This document shows positions 25,457 to 33,589 of a stretch of DNA of 64,000 nucleotides, piece after piece (the stretch's first letter is position 1; each line of letters begins with the position of its first letter). Position numbers and translations under genes: made by a program. The notes under the pieces were generated by a model. It searched no databases. It had not been told where the DNA came from and was given only the letters and a program-made list of their open reading frames with translations. This DNA is from Plantactinospora sp. KBS50 (GTDB lineage: Bacteria; Actinomycetota; Actinomycetes; Mycobacteriales; Micromonosporaceae). The stretch spans positions 1,054,001-1,118,000 of the forward strand of contig NZ_CP022961.1 of NCBI RefSeq assembly GCF_002285795.1. The letters run 5' to 3'.

Positions 25457-26248
25457 ATGGCCCATCCACCGATGCTGGAACTCTTCGCCGGTGAATTGTG
25501 CCGGGCGCGGACGGCGGCCGGGTTGTCCCGGGCGGAACTCGGTGAGCTGGTCGGCTGCCCGGAGGTGCTGCTGGCGAAGATCGAACAGGCGATCCGGGTG
25601 CCCGGGGCGGAGTTCGCCCAGCGCTGCGACAAGGTGCTGGCCACCGACGGGCTGCTCACCCGGATCCGCACCGGGCTGGGCCGCGAGGTGCTGCCGCCCT
25701 GGCTGCGGGACTGGTCGGACATCGAGCGGGAGGCGGTGGCGCTGCGCTCGTACCAACCGCTCGTCGTCCCGGGCCTGCTTCAGACCGAGGGGTACGCGCG
25801 GGCGCTGCTGGCCGCGGGCGCGCTCCGCGGCGACGAACTGGAGCAGCAACTCGCCGGCCGGCTGGAGCGGCAGGTCGTGCTCGACCGGGAGCCTCCGCCG
25901 CGGCTGGACGCGGTGCTCGACGAGTCCGTCCTGCACCGGCTGGTGGGCGGGCGCGGCGTGCTGCGGGAGCAACTGCTCCGGGTGCTGGCGCTGGGCCGGC
26001 GTCGGTCGGTGCACCTGCACGTGGTGCCGGCGGGCGCCGGGGCGTACCCGGGGCTGCACGGCGCCTTCGTGCTGGCGACCGCGGCCGACGGGACCGACAT
26101 GGGGTATCTGGACGGCCAGTTGGCCGGCCGGGTGGTGGAGCGTCCGTCGGACGTGGCGGCGCTCCGGCAGACCTGGGAGGAGGTCCGGGCCGAGGCGCTG
26201 CCGCACCGGCAGAGCGTCGAGTTGATCGAGCGGCTGACCCGCGGCTGA
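25457..26248 (+). CDS. XRE family regulator with DUF5753 domain
   Basis: A 263-residue paralogue of the 22497 protein. The HTH lies at about 7-55 ([33 protein letters not shown]), and DUF5753 follows, with [62 protein letters not shown] and [13 protein letters not shown]. The start is ATG 25457, with GGGAGGAGG upstream. Unlike the first copy it has no DUF397 partner adjacent. The target is unknown; the 25336-25350 palindrome is a candidate site for autoregulation. Confidence 0.9.
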   Translation: MAHPPMLELFAGELCRARTAAGLSRAELGELVGCPEVLLAKIEQAIRVPGAEFAQRCDKVLATDGLLTRIRTGLGREVLPPWLRDWSDIEREAVALRSYQPLVVPGLLQTEGYARALLAAGALRGDELEQQLAGRLERQVVLDREPPPRLDAVLDESVLHRLVGGRGVLREQLLRVLALGRRRSVHLHVVPAGAGAYPGLHGAFVLATAADGTDMGYLDGQLAGRVVERPSDVAALRQTWEEVRAEALPHRQSVELIERLTRG

Positions 26249-26273
26249 GGGCGGCGCAGGCCGGGACGCGCCG

Positions 26274-26684
26274 TCACAACGCCGCGGCGATCCGCTCGGC
26301 GTACGTCCGGGCATCGGTGTCGGAGTCGTAGCGGTGCCGGGGCCAGAAGAAGCCGCGCAACCCGTCGCCCCTGGTCCGCGGGATGACGTGGGTGTGCAGG
26401 TGCGGCACCGACTGGGACACCCGGTTGTTGATCGCCACGAAGCTGCCGCCCGCGCCCAGCCCGGCCTGCACGGCCAGCGCGAACCGCCGGACCGCCTCGA
26501 AGTAGCCGCCGACCTGCGCCGGCGGCAGGTCGCCCAGCGTCTCCACGTGGTCGCGCGGGATGACCAGCAGGTGCCCCTTGAAGACCGGCCGGGTGTCCAG
26601 GAACGCCAGCACCTCCGGCTCGTCGGCCACCATCAGGGCCGGCGCCTCGCCCCGCACGATCGAACAGAACACGCATCCCGCCAC
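26274..26684 (-). CDS. HIT family nucleotide hydrolase/transferase
   Basis: A 136-residue protein with the histidine triad HLHTHV at residues 95-100 and an N-terminal CVFCSI pair typical of zinc-binding HIT proteins. They hydrolyse AMP-lysine or other nucleotidyl conjugates. The start is GTG 26684, with TACCCT 6 nt upstream and no Shine-Dalgarno, so it is probably leaderless. It is divergent from metB, 79 bp away. Confidence 0.92.
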   Translation of the reverse strand: MAGCVFCSIVRGEAPALMVADEPEVLAFLDTRPVFKGHLLVIPRDHVETLGDLPPAQVGGYFEAVRRFALAVQAGLGAGGSFVAINNRVSQSVPHLHTHVIPRTRGDGLRGFFWPRHRYDSDTDARTYAERIAAAL

Positions 26685-26690
26685 CGTGGC

Positions 26691-26756
26691 AGGGTAGCCG
26701 GCACGGCGCCGCCGGCGGCGGAGCGTGCCGTGTCCCGGCCGGGTAGGCGCTAGCCT
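26691..26756. promoter_or_regulatory. Back-to-back leaderless promoters of the HIT gene and metB
   Basis: TACCCT on the minus strand (26696-26691) lies 6 nt before the HIT GTG. TAGCCT on the plus strand (26751-26756) lies 7 nt before the metB ATG. Both spacings fit transcription starting at the start codon. The 54 bp between the hexamers must hold both -35 regions. Confidence 0.5.
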
Positions 26757-26763
26757 CTGTCGA

Positions 26764-27906
26764 ATGGACTACGGCTTCGAGACGCTCGCCATCCACGCCG
26801 GCCAGGAGCCGGACCCGCGGACCGGCGCGGTGATCCCGCCCATCTACCAGACCAGCACGTACGCGCAGGACGCCGTGGGCTCGCCGCGGCTGGGCTACGA
26901 GTACAGCCGGTCGGGCAACCCCACCCGGGACGCGCTCCAGCAGGCCCTCGCGGCGCTGGAGGGCGGGCGTACCGGCCTGGCCTTCGCCAGCGGCCTGGCC
27001 GCCGAGGACACCCTGCTGCGCGCGGTCTGCCAGCCGGGCGACCACGTGGTGATCCCGGACGACGCGTACGGCGGGACCTACCGGCTGTTCTCCCGGGTGG
27101 CGCAGCGTTGGGGGCTGAACTGGACCGCCGCCAAGGTGTCCGACGTCGACGCGGTCGCCGCGGCGATCCGGCCCGGGCACACCCGGGTGGTCTGGGTGGA
27201 GACGCCCACCAACCCGCTGCTGGGTGTCGCGGACATCGCGGCGCTGGCCGGCATCGCCCACGAGGCGGAGGCGCTGCTGGTGGTGGACAACACGTTCGCC
27301 TCGCCGTACCTCCAGCAGCCGATCGCGTACGGCGCGGACGTCGTGGTCCACTCCACCACCAAGTACATCGGCGGTCACTCCGATGTGGTGGGCGGCGCCC
27401 TGATCACCGGCGACGCCGAACTGGGGGAGCAGCTGGCCTACCACCAGAACGCGATGGGCGCGGTGAACGGGCCGTTCGACGCCTGGCTCACCCTGCGCGG
27501 CCTGAAGACCCTCGGGGTACGGATGGACCGGCACTGCGACAACGCGGAGCGGATCGCCGACTACCTCGCCGGGCACGCCGGAGTGGCGCAGGTGTGCTAC
27601 CCCGGCCGACCCGAGCACCCGGGCCACGAACTCGCGGCCAAGCAGATGCGTCGGTTCGGCGGGATGGTCTCGTTCCGGGCCGCCGGCGGCGAGGAGCACG
27701 CCGTACGGATCTGCGACTCGGCCCGGCTGTTCGTGCTCGCCGAGTCGCTGGGCGGCGTCGAATCGCTGATCGAGCACCCTGGCCGGATGACCCATGCGAG
27801 CGCCGCCGGCTCGCCGCTTGAAGTTCCCGCCGATCTCGTGCGACTGTCTGTCGGCATCGAGACGGCCGACGACCTTCTCGCCGACCTGGAGCAGGCGCTC
27901 GGCTGA
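26764..27906 (+). CDS. metB: Cystathionine gamma-synthase (or gamma-lyase)
   Basis: A 380-residue Cys/Met metabolism PLP enzyme. The Schiff-base lysine is Lys200 in HSTTKYIGGHSD. YEYSRSGNPTR (46-56) contacts the neighbouring active site, ASGLAA (75-80) holds the cofactor phosphate, and LAESLGGVESLIEHPGRMTH is the substrate-binding segment. Synthases make cystathionine from O-succinyl- or O-acetylhomoserine and cysteine; lyases cleave cystathionine to cysteine. The cbs gene 9 kb away argues for a reverse-transsulfuration role, while the position next to greA matches metB (Rv1079). Sequence alone does not decide the direction. Confidence 0.93.
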   Translation: MDYGFETLAIHAGQEPDPRTGAVIPPIYQTSTYAQDAVGSPRLGYEYSRSGNPTRDALQQALAALEGGRTGLAFASGLAAEDTLLRAVCQPGDHVVIPDDAYGGTYRLFSRVAQRWGLNWTAAKVSDVDAVAAAIRPGHTRVVWVETPTNPLLGVADIAALAGIAHEAEALLVVDNTFASPYLQQPIAYGADVVVHSTTKYIGGHSDVVGGALITGDAELGEQLAYHQNAMGAVNGPFDAWLTLRGLKTLGVRMDRHCDNAERIADYLAGHAGVAQVCYPGRPEHPGHELAAKQMRRFGGMVSFRAAGGEEHAVRICDSARLFVLAESLGGVESLIEHPGRMTHASAAGSPLEVPADLVRLSVGIETADDLLADLEQALG

Positions 27907-27921
27907 ACGCCGCTCCCGCCG

Positions 27922-27948
27922 GCCGCCGGCCTTCGGAGGGCCGGCGGC
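27922..27948 (+). terminator. Hairpin terminator of metB
   Basis: GCCGCCGGCC (27922-27931) and GGCCGGCGGC (27939-27948) are perfect 10-bp arms with the loop TTCGGAG, 15 nt after the metB stop. Confidence 0.8.
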
Positions 27949-28058
27949 GCACGGCCGGCGGCGGGCCACCGCGGCGGCCGTGCGGGTCAGGGATCGGCTG
28001 TGCCGGCAGGGACCGGCCGTGCGGGTCAGGGACGCAGGGCGGGAACGGAGGGTGGCGG

Positions 28059-29444
28059 GTGCGGGACATCAACGCGACCTGGGTGGGTGCGACCGCGAAA
28101 CAGATCGCCCGCGGCGTGCGCCGGGGCGACGTGTCGGCCACCCAGGTGGTCGCGGATCACCTGGAGTACATCGGACGCGCCGACGGGGAACTGTCGGCGT
28201 TCCGGGTGGTCCGCGGCGGCGAGGCGATCGTCGAGGCGGAGAAGGTCGACGAGCAGGACGACCTGGCCAACCTGGCGATGGCCGGGGTGCCGGTGGCGGT
28301 CAAGGAGAACACCCCGGTGGCCGGGGTGCCGACCTGGAACGGCTCGGCCGCGGCCCGTACCCCGGTCGCCGAGTTCGATCACGAGGTGGTGCGGCGGCTG
28401 CGCGGCGCGGGCGCCGTCATCGTCGGGGTGACCAGGATGCCCGAGCTGGGCGTCTGGGGCAGCACCGACGACGCGACCGCGATCACCCGTAACCCGTGGA
28501 ACCTCGACCGCACCCCCGGCGGCTCGTCCGGGGGGTCGGCGGCGGCCGTGGCGGCCGGTCTGGTGCCGATCGCACACGCCAACGACGGTTTGGGCTCGGT
28601 CCGGATCCCGGCCGCCTGCTGCGGGCTGGTGGGGTTGAAGCCGGGCCGGGGCGTGGTGCCCAGCCAGGTCGGCGCGACCGACTGGTTCGGCCTGGCCGAG
28701 CACGGCATCCTCGCCACCACCGTGGCCGACGCGGCGCTCGGCTTCGCCGTGCTCGCCGGCCGGGCGCCGGACAAGCTGGTGCCGCCCGCCGGGCTGCGGG
28801 TCGCGGTGTCGCTGCGGTCGCCGGTACGCGGTGTCCGGCCGGACGCCCCGAACCGGGACGCGGTGACCGCCGCCTCCCGGCTGCTGGCCCGGGCCGGTCA
28901 CGACACCATCGCCACCGACCCGGCCTATCCCACCTCGGTCGGCCTCTCCGGCATCGCGACCTGGCTGGCCGCGGTGGCGGCGGAGAGCCGGGCGGCCGGG
29001 CTGGACCCGGCGACGCTCCAGCCGCGTACCCGCCGGCACGCGGCGCTGGGCGGCTTCGCCGAGCGGCGGGGCTGGGTCCGCGAGTCCGACCGGGCCGCCT
29101 GGCGGGACCGCTGCCTCGCCTTCTTCACCGACAACGGCGTCGATCTGCTGCTCACCCCGGCGCTGGCGGGTCCGCCGCTGCCGGCGCGGCGGTGGTCGGA
29201 ACGCTCCTGGCGGTCGAACCTGACGGCCAACGTCCGGTACGCCCCGTACGCCGCACCGTGGAACATCGCCGGCCTGCCGGCGCTGGTGGTCCCGGTCGGG
29301 CTGCGCCCGGACGGGCTGCCGGCGGCCGTGCAGTTGGTCGGCCCGCCGGGGACGGAACTGCTGCTGCTCGCCGTCGCCGGCCAGTTCGAGTTGGCCCAGC
29401 CGTGGTCCCGGCACGCCCCGGGCCATCCGCGTACCGCGGACTGA
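28059..29444 (+). CDS. Amidase signature family protein
   Basis: A 461-residue amidase. The Ser-cisSer-Lys triad is visible: lysine in VAVKENTPVAG, cis-serine in the GGSSGGSAAAVAAGLVP signature, and nucleophilic serine in NDGLGSVRIPAA. The second glycine-rich element CGLVGLKPGRG follows. Family members hydrolyse amides, ureas or Glu-tRNA amides. The absence of gatB or gatC next to it and the divergent C-terminus argue against GatA. The start is GTG 28059, preceded by GGAGG. The substrate is unknown. Confidence 0.88.
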   Translation: MRDINATWVGATAKQIARGVRRGDVSATQVVADHLEYIGRADGELSAFRVVRGGEAIVEAEKVDEQDDLANLAMAGVPVAVKENTPVAGVPTWNGSAAARTPVAEFDHEVVRRLRGAGAVIVGVTRMPELGVWGSTDDATAITRNPWNLDRTPGGSSGGSAAAVAAGLVPIAHANDGLGSVRIPAACCGLVGLKPGRGVVPSQVGATDWFGLAEHGILATTVADAALGFAVLAGRAPDKLVPPAGLRVAVSLRSPVRGVRPDAPNRDAVTAASRLLARAGHDTIATDPAYPTSVGLSGIATWLAAVAAESRAAGLDPATLQPRTRRHAALGGFAERRGWVRESDRAAWRDRCLAFFTDNGVDLLLTPALAGPPLPARRWSERSWRSNLTANVRYAPYAAPWNIAGLPALVVPVGLRPDGLPAAVQLVGPPGTELLLLAVAGQFELAQPWSRHAPGHPRTAD

Positions 29445-29541
29445 CCCCGACCGGCGTACCGGCCGGGCCGGGTGGGTGGTGGCGGCCACCGCCGGTGCCA
29501 CCCGAGACGACCGGCGTTTTCCGAAGTGGCACCATCGGGGC

Positions 29542-30762
29542 ATGACGGAGCTGGTTGACCTGGCCGACGTGCGGGCCGCCCGGGACCTGCTCGCCGGGGT
29601 GACCCGGACCACCCCGCTGGAGCCGTCCCGGCCGCTGACCGCCGCGCTCGGGGGCCCGGTCTGGCTGAAGTGCGAGCACCTGCAACGCGCGGGTTCGTAC
29701 AAGGTGCGCGGGGCGTACGTGCGGATCTCCCGGCTGGGCCCGGCGGAGCGTGCCCGCGGCGTGGTGGCCGCCAGCGCCGGCAACCACGCCCAGGGCGTCG
29801 CGCTGGCGGCCGGCCTGGTGGGTACGGCCGCGACCGTCTTCATGCCGATCAACGCGCCGTTGCCGAAGGTGGCGGCGACCAAGGGGTACGGCGCCCGGGT
29901 GGAGCTTGCCGGCGCGACGGTGGACGAGTCGCTGCTGGCCGCGCGCGAGTTCGCCGAGCGGACGGGCGCGGTGTTCATCCACCCCTTCGACCACCGCGAC
30001 GTGATCGCCGGCCAGGGCACCCTGGCCCTGGAGATCCTGGAACAGTGCCCGGACGTGCGCACGATCATCGCCGGGATCGGTGGCGGCGGACTGATCTCCG
30101 GGCTGGCGGTGGCGACCAAGGCGGTCCGGCCGGACGTCCGCCTCGTGGGGGTGCAGGCCGACGGCGCGGCAGCGTTCCCGCCGTCGCTGCGGGCCGGTGC
30201 GCCGGTCCGGCTGCCGTCGTACTCGACGATCGCCGACGGGATCGCCGTCGGGTGCCCCGGCGACCTCACCTTCGCGCACGTGGCAAAGCTGGTCGACGAG
30301 GTCGTGACGGTCTCCGAGGAGGACATCTCCCGGGCGCTGCTCATGCTGCTCGAACGGACCAAGCAGGTGGTCGAGCCGGCCGGTGCGGTGGGCGTCGCCG
30401 CGCTGATCAGCGGGGCCGTCCGGGTCGAGACGCCGGCCGTGGTGGTGCTCTCCGGCGGCAACATCGACCCGCTGCTCCTGCTGCGGGTGATCGAGCACGG
30501 GCTGGCGGCGGCCGGCCGGTACCTGCGGCTGACCGTGCGCTGCTCGGACCGGCCCGGTCAGCTCGCGTCGCTGCTGAGCCAGATCGCCGAGCACCGGGGC
30601 AACGTGGTCGACGTCGAACACCAGCGGCACGATCCGCACCTGCGGCTCGGCGAGGTGGGGGTGGCGCTGTCGGTGGAGACCCGAGGCGCCGAACACTCCG
30701 ATCGACTGGTGCGGGCGCTGCGCGCCAGCGGCTATCAGGTGAGCATCGCCGAGCCGGTCTGA
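29542..30762 (+). CDS. ilvA: Threonine ammonia-lyase with ACT domain
   Basis: A 406-residue PLP enzyme deaminating threonine to 2-oxobutanoate. The PLP lysine is Lys54 in AGSYKVRGAY, SAGNHAQG (about 78-85) and GIGGGGLISG bind substrate and phosphate, and LSGGNIDP ends the catalytic domain. A C-terminal ACT-like domain (about 330-406) starts with LRLTVRCSDRPGQLASLL. The length and single regulatory domain fit the short TdcB/IlvA2 type, which may be catabolic or biosynthetic. The start is ATG 29542; CACCAT 6 nt upstream is a weak leaderless -10. Confidence 0.92.
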   Translation: MTELVDLADVRAARDLLAGVTRTTPLEPSRPLTAALGGPVWLKCEHLQRAGSYKVRGAYVRISRLGPAERARGVVAASAGNHAQGVALAAGLVGTAATVFMPINAPLPKVAATKGYGARVELAGATVDESLLAAREFAERTGAVFIHPFDHRDVIAGQGTLALEILEQCPDVRTIIAGIGGGGLISGLAVATKAVRPDVRLVGVQADGAAAFPPSLRAGAPVRLPSYSTIADGIAVGCPGDLTFAHVAKLVDEVVTVSEEDISRALLMLLERTKQVVEPAGAVGVAALISGAVRVETPAVVVLSGGNIDPLLLLRVIEHGLAAAGRYLRLTVRCSDRPGQLASLLSQIAEHRGNVVDVEHQRHDPHLRLGEVGVALSVETRGAEHSDRLVRALRASGYQVSIAEPV

Positions 30763-30793
30763 GGGCCGGCCCGGCGATGCCGTGCTCCGGGAA

Positions 30794-31291
30794 TCAGCTG
30801 CCGAACGGCTCGAAGCTGACGACGGTCACCTTGATGTCCGCGCCACTGGGCGCGGTGTAGGTCACCGTCTGCCCGGATCGGGTGCCGAGAATGGCCTGAC
30901 CGAGGGCGGATTCGGGACTGTACACCGTGCGATCGGTGGTCGCGGCGATCTCGCGGGAACCGAGCAGGAACGTCTCGGTGTCGTCCTTGTCGTCGTCGAA
31001 ATAAATCGTCACGACCGTGCCGGGCGCGATGGCATCGGCCTTCGGCGCCTCGCCGACCTGGGCACGGCGCAGCAGTTCCTGGAGATAGCGGATCCGGGCC
31101 TCCTGCTTGCCCTGCTCCTCCCGCGCCGCGTGGTACCCGCCGTTTTCCCGCAGGTCGCCCTCCTCGCGGCGTTCGTTGATTTCTGCTGCGACGGCCGGCC
31201 GGGCGGCGATCAACTCGTCGAGTTCGGCCTGCAGCCGGTCGTACGCGTCCTGCGACAGCCAGGTGGCGCCTTCGCGATCGGTCGTGGACAC
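30794..31291 (-). CDS. greA: Transcription elongation factor GreA
   Basis: A 165-residue GreA. The N-terminal coiled coil (about 12-85) carries the acidic tip [15 protein letters not shown], whose D and E residues stimulate transcript cleavage in backtracked RNA polymerase. The C-terminal FKBP-like domain includes [21 protein letters not shown]. The start is GTG 31291, preceded by GAGGAG at 8 nt. It ends 31 nt from the convergent ilvA stop. The metB-greA-DUF4307-mca order is conserved in mycobacteria. Confidence 0.97.
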   Translation of the reverse strand: MSTTDREGATWLSQDAYDRLQAELDELIAARPAVAAEINERREEGDLRENGGYHAAREEQGKQEARIRYLQELLRRAQVGEAPKADAIAPGTVVTIYFDDDKDDTETFLLGSREIAATTDRTVYSPESALGQAILGTRSGQTVTYTAPSGADIKVTVVSFEPFGS

Positions 31292-31441
31292 AGGCGATCT
31301 CCTCGGTTGGACTGCGGTGGACAGGGACGAATTACCAAGTTACCAGTGCACTACACGCTCCGTACGAACGCGTTTTTCGGATTTGGGTCCGCTTTGGGTC
31401 CGCCGCCTATGGTGCCGGTTGCGAATTTCCGAAGCCGCCGG

Positions 31442-31879
31442 TCAGGCGTCCGGACGGCAGCGCAGCACCTCGCCGAGCAGCGGCCGGGCGGTGGTGGCCA
31501 ACCGGTGCCGGACCCGCAGATGCCGCTCGCCGGGCGCCGCCGAAACCGGCACCTGCGCCTCGCCGACCTGGACCCCGTCCCGGGATCTGGCCCGCAGCAG
31601 GCAGACCGCGGAGCCGCCGGGCGGCACCGTGACCCGGAAATCGATCACCACCTGCCGGTCGGTGATCTCCGTGTAGGTGATCACCTCGGCCCGGTAGTCC
31701 GGGTCGCCGTACTGCCGGTAGAGCCGGGTGGCGACCAGGCCGAGCAGCGCCACGAGGAGCACCGCGAACGCGACGGCCAGCCAGCGCTGGCGGCGACCGC
31801 CGGGCGCACGCCGCCGACCGTACCGGCCGGGCGGGAATACCGGGGCCGACGGTGCGGTTGTGGCGTGCGTCTCGCTCAC
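31442..31879 (-). CDS. DUF4307 membrane protein
   Basis: A 145-residue protein with one transmembrane helix at about 33-52 ([22 protein letters not shown]) after a Pro/Arg-rich cytoplasmic tail, then a beta-rich extracytoplasmic domain ([20 protein letters not shown], then [10 protein letters not shown]) with two cysteines. DUF4307 proteins are found beside greA and mca across actinobacteria, including Rv1081c; their function is unknown. Confidence 0.88.
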   Translation of the reverse strand: MSETHATTAPSAPVFPPGRYGRRRAPGGRRQRWLAVAFAVLLVALLGLVATRLYRQYGDPDYRAEVITYTEITDRQVVIDFRVTVPPGGSAVCLLRARSRDGVQVGEAQVPVSAAPGERHLRVRHRLATTARPLLGEVLRCRPDA

Positions 31880-32097
31880 CGGAGGCGGTCTCCTACGGTT
31901 GTCGTCGGTGGCATCGGCAAGAATGGCAGAGGCCCATCATCTCAGCCCGGTCCCGGCTCCGAGCCGGCCGGGGCGGGGCCGGCCAGGCAGGACAGCGGCC
32001 GGGCCGGGACCGACGGCCAGGTCAGGACCGGCGGCCGGGCAGGACCGACGGCCGGCCGCATGCGGTACGCACCGGAAGCGACGAGGGAGCACCGGAG

Positions 32098-32979
32098 TTG
32101 GCAGAGCAACTGCGTCTGATGGCGGTACACGCCCATCCGGACGACGAGTCCAGCAAGGGCGCGGCGACGACCGCCAAGTATGTTGCCGAGGGCGTAAACG
32201 TCCTCGTCGCGACGTGCACCGGGGGCGAGCGGGGCAGCGTGCTCAACCCGAAGCTGGACCGACCGGAGATCTGGGCGAACATCGCGGAGATCCGGCGCGC
32301 GGAGATGGACGCGGCGCGGGCCATTCTCGGCGTCGAGCAGGCCTGGCTGGGCTTCGTGGACTCCGGGCTGCCGGAGGGGGACCCGCTGCCGCCGCTGCCG
32401 GAGGGTTGCTTCGCGCTCCAGGACGTGGACGTCGCGGCCGGGCCGCTGGTCCGCCTCATCCGCGAGTTCCGGCCGCACGTGATCACCACGTACGACGAGG
32501 AGGGCGGCTACCCGCACCCCGACCACATCATGACCCACCGGGTCTCGGTGGCGGCCTTCGAGGCGGCCGGCGACCCGGCCCGCTATCCGGAGCTGGGCGA
32601 GCCGTGGCAGCCGCTGAAGCTCTACTACGACGTGGGCTTCTCCCGCGGCAAGGTCATCGCGCTGCACGAGGCGATGCTCGCGGCCGGGCTGGAGTCGCCG
32701 TACGCGGATTGGCTGGAGCGCTGGGGCGACCGCACGGACAAGGGCTCGCGGATCACCACCCGGGTCGACTGCTCCGAGTACTTCCCGGTGCGCGACGACG
32801 CGTTGCGGGCGCACGCCACCCAGGTGGACCCGGACGGGTTCTGGTTCCACGTGCCGATGGAGGTCCAGCGGCGGGCCTGGCCCACCGAGGACTTCCAGCT
32901 CGTGCGTTCGCTGGTCGAGACCGACAAGCCGGAGACCGACCTGTTCGCCGGGGTACGCGGTACGGACCACGCTCGCTGA
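32098..32979 (+). CDS. mca: Mycothiol conjugate amidase
   Basis: A 293-residue zinc amidase of the LmbE/MshB fold that cleaves mycothiol S-conjugates to mercapturic acids and glucosaminyl-inositol, detoxifying electrophiles. Zinc ligands are in HAHPDDE (11-17) and the later HPDH (about 140-143); TGGERGS and [12 protein letters not shown] are also characteristic. Mca is favoured over MshB by its length, the E-V-Q-R-x-A-W segment and the greA/DUF4307 neighbourhood. The start is TTG 32098, with GGGAG about 9 nt upstream, chosen because [10 protein letters not shown] needs about eight residues before it; no ATG is closer. Confidence 0.93.
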   Translation: MAEQLRLMAVHAHPDDESSKGAATTAKYVAEGVNVLVATCTGGERGSVLNPKLDRPEIWANIAEIRRAEMDAARAILGVEQAWLGFVDSGLPEGDPLPPLPEGCFALQDVDVAAGPLVRLIREFRPHVITTYDEEGGYPHPDHIMTHRVSVAAFEAAGDPARYPELGEPWQPLKLYYDVGFSRGKVIALHEAMLAAGLESPYADWLERWGDRTDKGSRITTRVDCSEYFPVRDDALRAHATQVDPDGFWFHVPMEVQRRAWPTEDFQLVRSLVETDKPETDLFAGVRGTDHAR

Positions 32980-33062
32980 CGGCGCCGGGCGTACGGTGGT
33001 GGCGATGCGCCCGACCGTTTCGGGATCGGGCCTGACCAGCCGGCGTTCGGAGGACGACAGAG

Positions 33063-33350
33063 ATGCTGCGCACCATGCAGGTGCTCGCGGAGAACAACTT
33101 CGGGGACACCCGGTCCGGCGGCCTGGCCGGTCCGATGGGCCTCTTCCTGATCGTGGTGCTGGCGGTCGCCACGGTGCTGCTGATCCGCAACATGAACGCG
33201 CGGCTGCGGCGGCTGCCGGACCGGTTCCCGGACCAACGGACCGGTGCCGGACCGGTCGACGGGCGGGCCGAGCAAAATGCGTCGGATGAATCTTCCGACG
33301 CCCCCGCCAACCCCGATGAGCTGGGCAGCGGCGGTCGTCCGACGCCATGA
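33063..33350 (+). CDS. Small single-pass membrane protein downstream of mca
   Basis: A 95-residue protein with one transmembrane helix (about 24-41: GPMGLFLIVVLAVATVLLI) followed by a basic segment RNMNARLRRLPDRFP and an acidic, Pro/Ser-rich tail. The start is ATG 33063, with GGAGG 9 nt upstream; ATG 33075 is possible. The M. tuberculosis counterpart by position is Rv1083. Function unknown. Confidence 0.82.
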   Translation: MLRTMQVLAENNFGDTRSGGLAGPMGLFLIVVLAVATVLLIRNMNARLRRLPDRFPDQRTGAGPVDGRAEQNASDESSDAPANPDELGSGGRPTP

Positions 33351-33456
33351 TTCATCTATCTGCCCGGTCTGGCCCCCTGTTGCCCCCTCGGCGTTTGGCT
33401 TAGCCTTCCGCCGGGGGACCGATCGTTCCCGCACCGTGCGCGGAAAGGGGGCGCCG

Positions 33457-33540
33457 ATGTTCGTTCCGTTCGGCGCCCGGCTGTTTGCTCGGCCCGGCAG
33501 CCCCGACCGGCCCCCGAGCCGGCCGGAGGCGACGCCGTGA
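33457..33540 (+). CDS. 27-codon micro-ORF opening the chain before the GGDEF-EAL gene
   Basis: ATG 33457 follows AAGGGGG and encodes MFVPFGARLFARPGSPDRPP then SRPEATP. Its TGA at 33538-33540 overlaps the GTG at 33537, the first of three tandem start sites. The last seven residues come from copy 1 of a 23-bp repeat. It is likely a leader whose translation feeds ribosomes into the next frame. Confidence 0.4.
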   Translation: MFVPFGARLFARPGSPDRPPSRPEATP

Positions 33541-33589
33541 GCAGGCCGGAGGCAAGGCCGTGACCAGGCCGGAGGCGACGCCGTGACCG
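33521..33589 (+). repeat. Three 23-bp tandem repeats, each with ribosome-binding site and start codon
   Basis: Units at 33521, 33544 and 33567 begin GGCCGGAGGC and contain GGAGG, 7 nt of spacer and GTGA. Because 23 is not a multiple of three, each GTG opens a new frame that ends at the TGA overlapping the next GTG. The resulting 8-codon ORFs are 33537-33563 (VSRPEARP) and 33560-33586 (VTRPEATP); the third GTG (33583) starts the GGDEF-EAL gene. Confidence 0.85.

Noticed and set aside
24491-26314. A 607-codon extension of msrA
   Set aside because: The N-terminal 388 codons are low-complexity antisense of the XRE gene. GTG 25150 with AAAGGAG gives a normal 219-residue MsrA.
26685-26763. SAM riboswitch upstream of metB
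   Set aside because: The gap is only 79 bp, with a -10 hexamer 7 nt from the start, leaving no leader RNA.
28059-29444. GatA, the glutamyl-tRNA amidotransferase subunit
   Set aside because: No gatB or gatC nearby, and the C-terminal half does not look like GatA.
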